Below, piece after piece: positions 24,772-32,585 of a stretch of DNA of 34,314 bases (its first letter is position 1; each line of letters opens with the position of its first letter). The stretch comes from Prevotella sp. CAG:485 (GTDB lineage Bacteria > Bacteroidota > Bacteroidia > Bacteroidales > Muribaculaceae): positions 43,158 through 77,471 of the forward strand of contig FR897884.1 of NCBI GenBank assembly GCA_000437495.1, written 5' to 3'. A program made the position numbers and the translations under genes. The notes beneath the pieces were generated by a model. The model ran no database searches and was not told where the DNA came from. It saw only the letters and a program-made list of their open reading frames with translations.

Positions 24772-25276
24772 GTTTCTTAAGCATCAATCCATCTATGCCC
24801 AGCATCAGCAGAAACGACAATAACGTGCTTGAACATATCATAAGCACCATTTCCCCAAAAGAGGCTGCCGTAAAATATTCTATGATGAAATAAAGCAGGC
24901 AATAGATGAGAACCATTGTTATCAGATATTTGGAATAAATCCATATACCTAACGTAGAAATAGACGGAGTTATTTCAGCAATACTCTCATCGCGTTGAGT
25001 ATACAGCGAAAATACCGGTTTTTTCACCGCCGCAAGCAATGTGCAAGCCAGAGCGTTCATGCCTAATGTGTCGGAACAGATATCAATGGTCAGACCCATC
25101 AGGAAGCCCAGAGTGATGAGAGCATTGAAGCTCACTCCCATGCCCAGACGGATGATGAAGTAAATGAACACTATGGGAGCAGCTACACCAAACAACATGA
25201 TGTGGTTGAAAATCAGCACTTGTACAAGCACCAATGCCACAAAAAGAATCAGATAGTCGGCTATTGTGCGTGCCAT
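24755..25276 (-). CDS. mreD: Rod shape-determining protein MreD
   Basis: 173 residues from the ATG at 25276 (MARTIADYLILF), chosen because the longer open frame would start inside mreC. Five or six hydrophobic segments run throughout, for example LILFVALVLVQVLIFNHIML at the N-terminus and a C-terminal ICSSTLLSFLLMLGIDGLML. MreD is a small integral inner-membrane component of the elongasome that links MreC to RodA and PBP2. Sequence conservation in MreD is low, so the call relies on size, topology and position between mreC and the PBP2 gene. The gene starts seven bases after the mreC stop. Confidence 0.88.
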   Translation of the reverse strand: MARTIADYLILFVALVLVQVLIFNHIMLFGVAAPIVFIYFIIRLGMGVSFNALITLGFLMGLTIDICSDTLGMNALACTLLAAVKKPVFSLYTQRDESIAEITPSISTLGIWIYSKYLITMVLIYCLLYFIIEYFTAASFGEMVLMICSSTLLSFLLMLGIDGLMLKKREQRL

Positions 25277-25283
25277 AATGAGG

Positions 25284-26141
25284 TTACATTTGCATATTGT
25301 TTGGAGCTGCGGGTTTGATTGCCAGTGAATCAAGCTCGCTGCTGTAAATGTCTCTTATCACCCATACCTTGCCCAGATGGCGGAAATCGGGGAGAAGCTG
25401 AATCTTCAGGGTGAGATAATTGTCGGTTGAAGATTTCAGTTTGCCGATAATGCGACCCACAGGCACACCCTCAGGCAAAGCCGTGGAGAAGCCTGATGTT
25501 ACCACCAGCGAGTTCTTGTAATACTTGGCATGACGCGGCACCTCTTCCATATAGGCCACCGAAGGGTCATTGTAGCGCCAGTGAAGGCTGCCCACGAACT
25601 CCGTGCCGGCTATCTTCACCGAGAAGCGCTGCGAGTTGTTAAGCACTGATATTACGCGACTTACGTGCGGCTGCGAAACATCCACAATGCCCAACAGACC
25701 GAAGCTGTTCACCACACCCATGCCGGGGCGGATGCCCTGGTCTGTGCCTTTGTTGATGGTGAAATAGTTGTCAACCCGATTCTGGCTGTTGCCTATCACC
25801 GATGCCGTTATATAGCTGAAGCGTTCGGGCTGCGGTATGAGGCTTGCCGTATCCGGAATCTGTTCCCGCGCAGCCTGCAGTTCGCTTTCCAGAGCATAGA
25901 TGCGTGTCTGCAGAGCGGCATTTCGTTCCTCCAGAGCCGCATTCGTCTCGCGAAGCCCCATATAGCTGTTGACTTCGCCATAAACGCTGTTTAAACTCGC
26001 ACTGACACTGTTGGCTGACGTGAGCCACACACTCTGCTGAAAATTATTGAAATTGAACAGCAACAGACAGCTGACCACTATCAGGAAAGTCAGCAATATC
26101 CACGAGTTATAGCGTATAAGAAAGTTTAAAACGTTGCGCAT
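25284..26141 (-). CDS. mreC: Rod shape-determining protein MreC
   Basis: 285 residues. A single membrane helix (about 13-31) is followed by a coiled coil (about 55-95, rich in ALEERNAALQTRIYALESEL) and the periplasmic beta-barrel domain. The family motifs VNSFGLLGIVD, VISVLNNSQRFSVKI and VVTSGFSTALPEGVPVGRI are present. MreC dimerises in the periplasm and activates PBP2-RodA. The gene starts 28 bases after mreB ends and is followed by mreD, the canonical order. Confidence 0.95.
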   Translation of the reverse strand: MRNVLNFLIRYNSWILLTFLIVVSCLLLFNFNNFQQSVWLTSANSVSASLNSVYGEVNSYMGLRETNAALEERNAALQTRIYALESELQAAREQIPDTASLIPQPERFSYITASVIGNSQNRVDNYFTINKGTDQGIRPGMGVVNSFGLLGIVDVSQPHVSRVISVLNNSQRFSVKIAGTEFVGSLHWRYNDPSVAYMEEVPRHAKYYKNSLVVTSGFSTALPEGVPVGRIIGKLKSSTDNYLTLKIQLLPDFRHLGKVWVIRDIYSSELDSLAIKPAAPNNMQM

Positions 26142-26169
26142 AACCGTAACTGGGTGGCGCAGACGCCCC

Positions 26170-27192
26170 TTAACGCATCAGGAAGGAGAAGCGGTTGATG
26201 TTTTTCAGAGCTATGCCTGTGCCCAAGGCCACCGAGTGGAGCGGGTCTTCGGCCACTATGAACGGAATACCAATCTTGTCTGACAAACGCTTGTCGAGAC
26301 CGCGCAGCAGAGCACCGCCACCGGTGAGATAGATACCGTTGCGCATGATGTCGCCGTATAGCTCAGGAGGTGTCTGCTGCAAGGCTGCCTTGATGGCATC
26401 TTCCATCTTCTGAATGGTGCCGTCTATGCAATGAGCTATTTCCTGATACGATACAGGCACAGTCATTGGGTCGGCGGTCATGCGGTTCGGGCCGTTTACT
26501 ATGAAGTCTTCGGGCACGTCGCTTTCGAGCTCGGTAAGAGCCGAGCCAACGGCTAACTTGATGCGCTCAGCAAGGGTGGGACCTACTTTCACGCTGTGAA
26601 CGCGCTCCATGTGGTCCTGTATGTCCGCTGTCAGCTCGTTGCCGGCAATACGGATGCTCTTGTTGGTTACAATGCCTCCAAGCGAAATCACGGCAATCTC
26701 TGTTGAGCCGCCGCCTATGTCCACAATCATGTTGCCTTCAGGAGCCTCTACATCGAGTCCTATGCCCAGAGCTGCTGCCATAGGTTCATAAATCATATAG
26801 ACATCGCGTCCGCCGGCATGTTCGCTGCTGTCGCGCACGGCACGCAACTCAACCTCTGTGGAGCCGGAAGGGATACATACCACCATACGGAGCGACGGCG
26901 AGAACCAGCGGCGTTTGCTGCTGACCATCTTGACGAGGCCGCGAATCATGTGCTCGGCGGCATTGAAGTCGGCTATCACACCGTCTATCATGGGACGAAC
27001 CGTGCGGATACCCGGGCTTTCCTTGCCTTCCATCTGATGAGCTGTGGTGCCCACGGCTATCGGTTTGCCTGTCTTGACGTCCATGGCAACTACTGACGGC
27101 TCATCTACTACTATTTTGTCCTTATGTATGATGATGGAGTTGGCTGTGCCAAGGTCCATCGCTATTTCTTGTGTAAAACTGAAGAGTCCCAT
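26170..27192 (-). CDS. mreB: Rod shape-determining protein MreB, bacterial actin
   Basis: 340 residues, the usual length. Actin-fold nucleotide motifs are present: DLGTANSIIIHKD (about 13-25, phosphate 1), VDIGGGSTEIAVISLGG (about 158-174, phosphate 2) and YLTGGGALLRGLDKRL near the C-terminus (adenosine motif). MreB filaments lie under the inner membrane and orient MreC-MreD-RodA-PBP2 synthesis. An N-terminal GLFSFTQEIAMD segment replaces the amphipathic helix of some Gram-negative MreBs. The ATG is 49 bases after the purH stop and no separate promoter is obvious, so it is probably co-transcribed with purH. Confidence 0.97.
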   Translation of the reverse strand: MGLFSFTQEIAMDLGTANSIIIHKDKIVVDEPSVVAMDVKTGKPIAVGTTAHQMEGKESPGIRTVRPMIDGVIADFNAAEHMIRGLVKMVSSKRRWFSPSLRMVVCIPSGSTEVELRAVRDSSEHAGGRDVYMIYEPMAAALGIGLDVEAPEGNMIVDIGGGSTEIAVISLGGIVTNKSIRIAGNELTADIQDHMERVHSVKVGPTLAERIKLAVGSALTELESDVPEDFIVNGPNRMTADPMTVPVSYQEIAHCIDGTIQKMEDAIKAALQQTPPELYGDIMRNGIYLTGGGALLRGLDKRLSDKIGIPFIVAEDPLHSVALGTGIALKNINRFSFLMR

Positions 27193-27241
27193 TTAATATA
27201 TTTGGTTGCTGATTGAGGAAAAAGTTGATGATTTTACTCAA

Positions 27242-28762
27242 TCAATGTCTGAAGTGTCTGATTTTTGTCATTACCATCGGAATGCCCTTTTCGCGGCAGA
27301 ACTCAATGGTTTCATTATCGCGAACCGAGCCGCCGGGCTGAACAACGCCGCGCACACCCTCGTGCCATGCCAGTTCAACGCAATCACTGAAGGGGAAGAA
27401 AGCGTCAGATGCCATTACTGCGCCCTGCAGCGAGCGGTTGGCCTCTTTGGCACGGGTTATGGCATGTTTCAAAGCATCGATGCGACTTACCTGTCCCATT
27501 CCGGCGCCAAGCAGTTTGCCGTCTTTTACCAAGACTATGGCGTTCGATTTGAAATGCTTCACAAGCGTGTTGGCCAGCGCCATGTCGCGCAACATAGCCT
27601 CCGACGGCTTGTCGGTGGTGGCAATGGTGTAATCGTCGGGCAATCCGCAGGCCACGTCGCAGTCCTCTTCCAGATAGCCGTTGAGAGCTGAACGCAAACG
27701 CGTGGCCGGAAGCTGCATGGTGTGAGCGTGCAGGATAACCCTGTTTTTCTTGTGCTTGAGAATTGCAAGAGCTTCCGGCGAATATTCCGGAGCCACAATC
27801 ACCTCAAAGAATATCTTGTCAATCTCCGCAGCCGTTTCGGCATCTATGGGTCGATTCACCACAATCACACCGCCGAAGGCTGAAACAGGGTCGCAAGCCA
27901 AAGCAGCTTTCCACGTCTCGGTGAGGTCTTCGCCGCTTGCCAGTCCGCAGGGATTGTTGTGTTTCAGAATGGCCACCGTAGGCTCGCTGAAATCGTTTAT
28001 CAGCGAGAGAGCAGCGTCGATGTCGAGGATGTTGTTGTAGCTTATCTCCTTGCCGTGGAGCTGAGTGAACATCTTGTCGAAGTCGCCGAAGAAACGGCCC
28101 TGCTGATGCGGGTTTTCGCCGTATCTCAGATGACGGCAACCATTGGCAGTGAGGCGCAGAGCTGTGGGCGAAGGCGCATCGAACCAGTTGAAGATGGCAC
28201 TGTCGTAAGCCGACGAAACCGCAAATGCGCGGCGAGCCAAATCGCGGCGCTCATCAATTGTAGTGCCGCCGTTGTTGCGTTGCAGCAAGGCTTCTATAAG
28301 ACCATATTCACTGCGCGAAGCCACAATGGCCACGTCGTTGAAATTCTTTGCAGCCGCGCGGATGAGCGAGATGCCGCCTATGTCGATTTTTTCTATGATG
28401 TCGGCTTCTGAAGCTCCCGAAGCCACCGTTTCCTCAAAAGGATAGAGGTCAACGATTACCAGGTCAATCTCGCCGATGTTGTAAGTCTTCAACTGCTCCT
28501 TGTCGCCGTCGTTTCCGCGACGCGCCAGGATGCCGCCGAAAACAGCCGGATGAAGGGTTTTGACACGGCCTCCGAGTATGGATGGATAACCGGTTAAATC
28601 TTCTACTGCCGTACACTGCAGACCCAGACCTCTGATAAATTCCTGCGTTCCGCCTGTTGAAAGAAGCTCAACATTATTATCAGCCAATAACTTCACGATT
28701 TTTTCCAACCCGTCTTTGTAATAGACGGAGATTAAAGCCCTTTTTATTTTCTTTATCTCCAT
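27242..28762 (-). CDS. purH: Bifunctional AICAR formyltransferase / IMP cyclohydrolase PurH
   Basis: 506 residues from the ATG at 28762 (MEIKKIKRALISVYYKDGLE); an alternative start eight codons upstream precedes the conserved N-terminus and is less likely. The N-terminal MGS-like cyclohydrolase domain (about 1-150) shows LLSTGGTQEF and DLVIVDLYPFEETV. The formyltransferase domain follows, with LKHNNPCGLA holding the catalytic Lys-His pair, AFGGVIVVNRPID, and FFPFSDCVELAWHEGV toward the C-terminus. The enzyme performs the last two steps of IMP synthesis in the cytoplasm. It has a consensus promoter and leads the mre cluster. Confidence 0.97.
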   Translation of the reverse strand: MEIKKIKRALISVYYKDGLEKIVKLLADNNVELLSTGGTQEFIRGLGLQCTAVEDLTGYPSILGGRVKTLHPAVFGGILARRGNDGDKEQLKTYNIGEIDLVIVDLYPFEETVASGASEADIIEKIDIGGISLIRAAAKNFNDVAIVASRSEYGLIEALLQRNNGGTTIDERRDLARRAFAVSSAYDSAIFNWFDAPSPTALRLTANGCRHLRYGENPHQQGRFFGDFDKMFTQLHGKEISYNNILDIDAALSLINDFSEPTVAILKHNNPCGLASGEDLTETWKAALACDPVSAFGGVIVVNRPIDAETAAEIDKIFFEVIVAPEYSPEALAILKHKKNRVILHAHTMQLPATRLRSALNGYLEEDCDVACGLPDDYTIATTDKPSEAMLRDMALANTLVKHFKSNAIVLVKDGKLLGAGMGQVSRIDALKHAITRAKEANRSLQGAVMASDAFFPFSDCVELAWHEGVRGVVQPGGSVRDNETIEFCREKGIPMVMTKIRHFRH

Positions 28763-28783
28763 TACTCGGTACAAAATTTTTCG

Positions 28784-28815
28784 CAAAGTTAAGAAAAAAT
28801 GTGTGAACTTGCAAC
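28784..28815 (-). promoter_or_regulatory. Promoter of purH and probably of the mre cluster
   Basis: On the minus strand GTTG (28815-28812), a 20-base spacer and TAACTTTG (28791-28784) match the Bacteroidota consensus with one deviation in the -33 box. Predicted leader about 17 bases. No purine riboswitch is seen. Confidence 0.7.
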
Positions 28816-28845
28816 TGCCCTGCCAAAACTTTTTTGGAGGAAATA

Positions 28846-28876
28846 GTTGGCGTATGGAATATTTTCATTATCTTTG
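28846..28876 (+). promoter_or_regulatory. Promoter of the 3'-5' exonuclease gene
   Basis: GTTG (28846-28849), a 19-base spacer and TATCTTTG (28869-28876) lie 41 bases before the ATG. This promoter is back to back with that of purH. Confidence 0.7.
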
Positions 28877-28917
28877 CAAAATAAAGCGCCTGAGACGCCG
28901 AAAAACACACCAAGACA

Positions 28918-29592
28918 ATGACGAACCGGGAGGACGAAAAATACTATCTGTCGATCAGCAAAGAGGAGCTGTCAAAGCTGCCTCAGGCTCATTTTTCGGG
29001 CAAGATAGTGGTGATAGACAAGGTAGAGAATATTCATGCGGCCGTGAAAAAGCTGCGTGAATGGTCTGTGGTAGGCTTCGATACGGAGACGCGACCCAGC
29101 TTCAAAAGGGGACGCAGCAACTCCGTGGCGTTGTTGCAGCTTTCCTGCGACAATACCTGTTTTCTCTTCCGTCTTAATGATATTGGTTTTGCTCCCGAGC
29201 TGAGAGACCTGCTCGAAGATGAGTCTATTTTAAAAATAGGCGCTTCGGTGCATGACGACTTTCATCATCTCAACAAGCTGGCTGAGTTCAAGCCGGGCGG
29301 ATTCGTTGATGTGCAGCAATATGTGAAGGAATTTCGCATTGAAGATAATTCTCTGGCGCGCATTTACGGCATAATGTTCGGTGAGCGCATCAGCAAGAAT
29401 CAGCGCCTTACCAATTGGGAGCAACCTTCGCTCACCAACAGTCAGCAGGAATATGCGGCGCTCGACGCTTTTGCCTGCACGCGTATTTATTACTGCTTGC
29501 GCGAAGGCTGTTTCGACCCTTCGGCATCGCCTTATAAGCATTTCCCGGAGGCTGAACAGCAGGATGCTGTCACCAACACCCCGGCGCAGTAA
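28918..29592 (+). CDS. DEDDy-type 3'-5' exonuclease (RNase D-like)
   Basis: 224 residues. The exonuclease fold spans about residues 28-200 with the four acidic metal ligands and the tyrosine of the DEDDy class: D55 and E57 in GFDTETRP, an Asp at 113 or 114 in VHDDFHHL, and Y179 with D183 in EYAALDAFACTRIYY. No HRDC domain follows, so it is shorter than RNase D and resembles the stand-alone exonucleases of Bacteroidota. It should remove nucleotides from 3' ends of RNA or DNA in the cytoplasm; the substrate is not known. It has its own promoter, divergent from purH, and precedes the EEP gene by 52 bases. Confidence 0.9.
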   Translation: MTNREDEKYYLSISKEELSKLPQAHFSGKIVVIDKVENIHAAVKKLREWSVVGFDTETRPSFKRGRSNSVALLQLSCDNTCFLFRLNDIGFAPELRDLLEDESILKIGASVHDDFHHLNKLAEFKPGGFVDVQQYVKEFRIEDNSLARIYGIMFGERISKNQRLTNWEQPSLTNSQQEYAALDAFACTRIYYCLREGCFDPSASPYKHFPEAEQQDAVTNTPAQ

Positions 29593-29644
29593 AAGCGAAT
29601 CTTCGATTTCCTCCCTTCTTCTCAACTTTTAGACTATCTGAATT

Positions 29645-30499
29645 ATGGCTAAGAGAATTTTTGGCATTGTGATGCTCCTCATCGCAATAGTTTTTGGTGT
29701 GCAGGCTCAGACCGAAATGCGGGTTATGTCGTTCAATATCCGCTATCTCAATAACCGCGACTCGCTTCCTAATCAGTGGGTAAACCGGGTTGACAGACTG
29801 TGCGGTTACATAGATGAGGTCAACCCCGATTTGCTTGGCTTGCAGGAGGCTCAGCCTCGTCAGGTCGCTGATATGAAGAAGCATCTGAGCGGATATGAGT
29901 GTCTGTGGGCCGGACGTGAAAATGGAGCTGACAAAGGAGAAGCCACGCCGGTGTTTTATCGCAAAGAGAGGTTTAAGCTGTTGGGCGACGGACACTTCTG
30001 GCTCTCGGAAACACCCGATTCTTCGTCGTTTGGCTGGGATGCCGACTGTAAAAGGATTGCTCAATGGGTCCTTCTGCAGGATGTGACCACGGGGCAAAAA
30101 ATATTATACTGCAACACCCATTTTGACCATATAGGACTCACCGCACGGAAGGAATCGGCAAAGCTGCTCAAGCAAAAATTACGCGAGATAGCCCCGGAGG
30201 TTACCATGATTATAAGTGCTGATTTCAATACCAACGAGGCGGAAGAGACTTACTCGCTTCTCACCGATTACCTCTATCCGGTGAGTGATACATGGAAGGT
30301 GGCGAAAGAGCGCAGCGGCGGACCGGCTACCTGGCAGAATTGGGGGAAAGAGGCAAATACCCCCGACAATAAGATTGATTTTATCTTCGTGTCGCAGGGC
30401 GTTGACGTGCCAAAAGCTGTTATAGCTCCCTCTTGTAACTCAGTAGGGGAGTATTATTCCGATCATAACGCCATTTGGTGCGATTTGCTCATCAAATGA
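29645..30499 (+). CDS. Secreted endonuclease/exonuclease/phosphatase family protein
   Basis: 284 residues with an N-terminal signal peptide (about 1-22, ending VQAQT). The EEP fold is complete: VMSFNIRYLN (Asn ligand), LGLQEAQPRQ (catalytic Glu near 66), NTHFDHIG (about 157-164), SADFNTNE (Asp and Asn) and a terminal YSDHNAIW with the Asp-His pair. Family members cleave phosphodiesters in DNA, phosphoinositides or sphingomyelin. Exported copies are common in gut Bacteroidales and may act in phosphate scavenging or on host lipids, but the substrate cannot be told. It lies 52 bases downstream of the exonuclease gene and converges on the small membrane protein gene. Confidence 0.9.
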   Translation: MAKRIFGIVMLLIAIVFGVQAQTEMRVMSFNIRYLNNRDSLPNQWVNRVDRLCGYIDEVNPDLLGLQEAQPRQVADMKKHLSGYECLWAGRENGADKGEATPVFYRKERFKLLGDGHFWLSETPDSSSFGWDADCKRIAQWVLLQDVTTGQKILYCNTHFDHIGLTARKESAKLLKQKLREIAPEVTMIISADFNTNEAEETYSLLTDYLYPVSDTWKVAKERSGGPATWQNWGKEANTPDNKIDFIFVSQGVDVPKAVIAPSCNSVGEYYSDHNAIWCDLLIK

Positions 30500-30530
30500 C
30501 CGGCAGCTGCTATTTGTGGAATGGTGGCTC

Positions 30531-30755
30531 CTATTTGTCTGAATCAGTCTGAGATTCCCTTTTCCGTCGTTCGTCGCGCAGTCTGTCGCGCTTACGCATG
30601 AAGTAATACAGTCCAATCAGAATCAGAGCCTCGCCAACAAGTATAAGTATGGAGGTGAGACGCGTGGCCGGATTGATAAAGTTTTCGCGGCTCAACACTG
30701 CCATGATAATGGCATAGATGGCCAAAACGAGAGGTATTACCTGATAGCGTTTCAT
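30531..30755 (-). CDS. Small two-helix membrane protein of unknown function
   Basis: 74 residues with two predicted membrane helices (about 5-22 and 33-53) joined by a short loop (RENFINPATR) and a strongly charged tail (about 54-74). I recognise no family. Its ATG overlaps the stop of the MurB fusion gene by three bases, so it is almost surely translated from the same mRNA. Proteins of this size after murB-region genes in Bacteroidota are usually labelled hypothetical. Confidence 0.8.
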   Translation of the reverse strand: MKRYQVIPLVLAIYAIIMAVLSRENFINPATRLTSILILVGEALILIGLYYFMRKRDRLRDERRKRESQTDSDK

Positions 30756-32539
30756 AGAATGGTGATTTTCAGGCCATCATAGCCAAGATTTACACCTTTG
30801 GGCAATTTAGCGTCTTCTGTGTCGTGCAAGCCTATCTCATGGCAGAAATGTGTAAGATAAGCGTGCTCAGGCTTCAACGTCTCAATAACCTTCAAAGCCT
30901 CTTCCACGCTGAAATGGGCAAAATGGCTGCGATGACGCAGAGCATTGAGAATCAGAGTGTTGAGGTCCTGCAGATTCTCCATTGTCTCCGGCGGCAGTTC
31001 GGAAGCATCCGTGACATAGCCGAAGCGGCCAATCCTGAAACCGAGAATCGGCAACTTGCCGTGATAAACGCGTAAGGGCAGAATCTTAAGGCCGTCAATG
31101 ACACATTCCTCACCGGCGGCTATCTGATGTAAAGTCAGCCTGGGAACACCCGGATAGAGGTTGTCGCGGAAACAATAATCGAGACGCCGCTGCAAATCCT
31201 CCATTACGTCATGTTGCGCAAAAATCGGCACATCGCCGTTTACACAGAAAGGTCTCAGGTCGTCAATCCCTCCCACATGGTCATAATGGCTGTGGGTAAT
31301 CAGCACAGCGTCGAGCCTGTCTATTCCGGCGCGGAGAGCCTGCTGACGAAAATCGGGCGACGGGTCAATCACTATGCTCAGCCCGTGAGTCTTTATCCAT
31401 ACCGATGACCTCAGCCGTTTGTCTTTTGAGTCAGATGATGTGCAAACGGGGCAGAGACAACCAATCTCAGGCACCCCTTTGCTGGTGCCGCTGCCCAACA
31501 TTTCCACCTCCATTTTTGTGGAGATGTAGTTAACCTCAGGACGTAAGTCAACCGCAAAGCGGCGTTTCACCTCATTGCGCACCTTTTCGGCCAGTTGCTC
31601 CACATCCTGCGCGGTGGCATCCCCTTTATTGACAATCACCAGACATTGTTTGGGATAAATTTCAGCGCCACCCACGGAGGCCCCTTTCATGCCTGCGTGT
31701 TCTATGAGCCATCCGGCTGCCAGTTTCATGCGCTTGCCCTCATCCACAGGATAAGCCGCAACATCCGGCGCCAAAGGCTTAATGACCTCGCTGAAGTAAT
31801 AAGCGTCCACAACGGGGTTGCAGAAGAAACTGCCTGCGCTTCCAATCTCTTCCGGGTCAGGGAGTTTGGCTTTGCGGACAGCGCGGATTTCATCGCGCAC
31901 CTCGGCTATTGTGGGCACATGACCAAGACGTTCGCGGAGGCTCTTCAGGGGACCGTAATCAAGATTTTCGGCCGTATGTGAAGGCTTGAGGCGGAAGCTT
32001 ACACGAAGCACTATATAACGCCCTTTCCATTCATGTTTGAAGCGGCTCTCGCGATAGCCGAAGCCACATTGCGAGCCGAGGATGCGCTCCACTTTGCCGG
32101 TTTGCACATCCATAACTTCCACACTGTGAATCAGATTGCCGGCCTCTACGCCGTATGCGCCAACATTCTGGACGGGCGACGCGCCTACCTCGCCGGGAAT
32201 GTCGATGAGGTTTTCGAGTCCGGCGAGTCCCTCTTCCACCGTCCAGTCAACGAAATCGCTCCAGTTCTCTCCGGCGCCGGCAATGGCAAAAACAGTGTCG
32301 GCATCTTTGCGGTAAGCTGTTCGGCCCAGGATGTCGGATTTCAGAATCAAGCCGTTGTAATCGCCGGTGAAAAGCAGGTTGCTTCCGGCGCCTATATGCA
32401 GCCATTCATTATCGCGGAAAGCTTCGGTTCGCATCAGCTTCTTCAACGCTTCAACCGAGTTGTAACGCGCGAAATATCGGGCTTTTGCCGGAATATGGAA
32501 AGTGGTGAGCTGAGAAAGGTCTTTTGCTTGTTCTATCAT
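30752..32539 (-). CDS. murB: MurB (UDP-N-acetylenolpyruvoylglucosamine reductase) fused to a PhnP-like metallo-beta-lactamase-fold hydrolase
   Basis: 595 residues from the ATG at 32539. Residues 1-342 form a complete type I MurB, the same length as the E. coli enzyme, which makes UDP-MurNAc for peptidoglycan with FAD and NADPH. FAD motifs IGAGSNLLF (49-57) and IPGEVGASPVQNVGAYG are present, and the catalytic residues are R163 (YRES), S237 (GSFF) and E335 (RPEV). Residues 343-595 form a whole metallo-beta-lactamase-fold hydrolase: GTSKGVPEIGCLCPVC carries the PhnP-type cysteine site (C361, C363, C366), HSHYDH (416-421) binds two metals, with D511 and H564 as further ligands. These are normally separate genes; here only ISTK stands between, where an AAA codon sits one base change from TAA. 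An internal start at 31513 is possible. The long open frame starts upstream at 32626, but the MurB start fits best. Confidence 0.92.
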   Translation of the reverse strand: MIEQAKDLSQLTTFHIPAKARYFARYNSVEALKKLMRTEAFRDNEWLHIGAGSNLLFTGDYNGLILKSDILGRTAYRKDADTVFAIAGAGENWSDFVDWTVEEGLAGLENLIDIPGEVGASPVQNVGAYGVEAGNLIHSVEVMDVQTGKVERILGSQCGFGYRESRFKHEWKGRYIVLRVSFRLKPSHTAENLDYGPLKSLRERLGHVPTIAEVRDEIRAVRKAKLPDPEEIGSAGSFFCNPVVDAYYFSEVIKPLAPDVAAYPVDEGKRMKLAAGWLIEHAGMKGASVGGAEIYPKQCLVIVNKGDATAQDVEQLAEKVRNEVKRRFAVDLRPEVNYISTKMEVEMLGSGTSKGVPEIGCLCPVCTSSDSKDKRLRSSVWIKTHGLSIVIDPSPDFRQQALRAGIDRLDAVLITHSHYDHVGGIDDLRPFCVNGDVPIFAQHDVMEDLQRRLDYCFRDNLYPGVPRLTLHQIAAGEECVIDGLKILPLRVYHGKLPILGFRIGRFGYVTDASELPPETMENLQDLNTLILNALRHRSHFAHFSVEEALKVIETLKPEHAYLTHFCHEIGLHDTEDAKLPKGVNLGYDGLKITIL

Positions 32540-32585
32540 AGTAATACGGCTTTGCTGCCGCTGCACAAGATTCTTAAAACAGATG

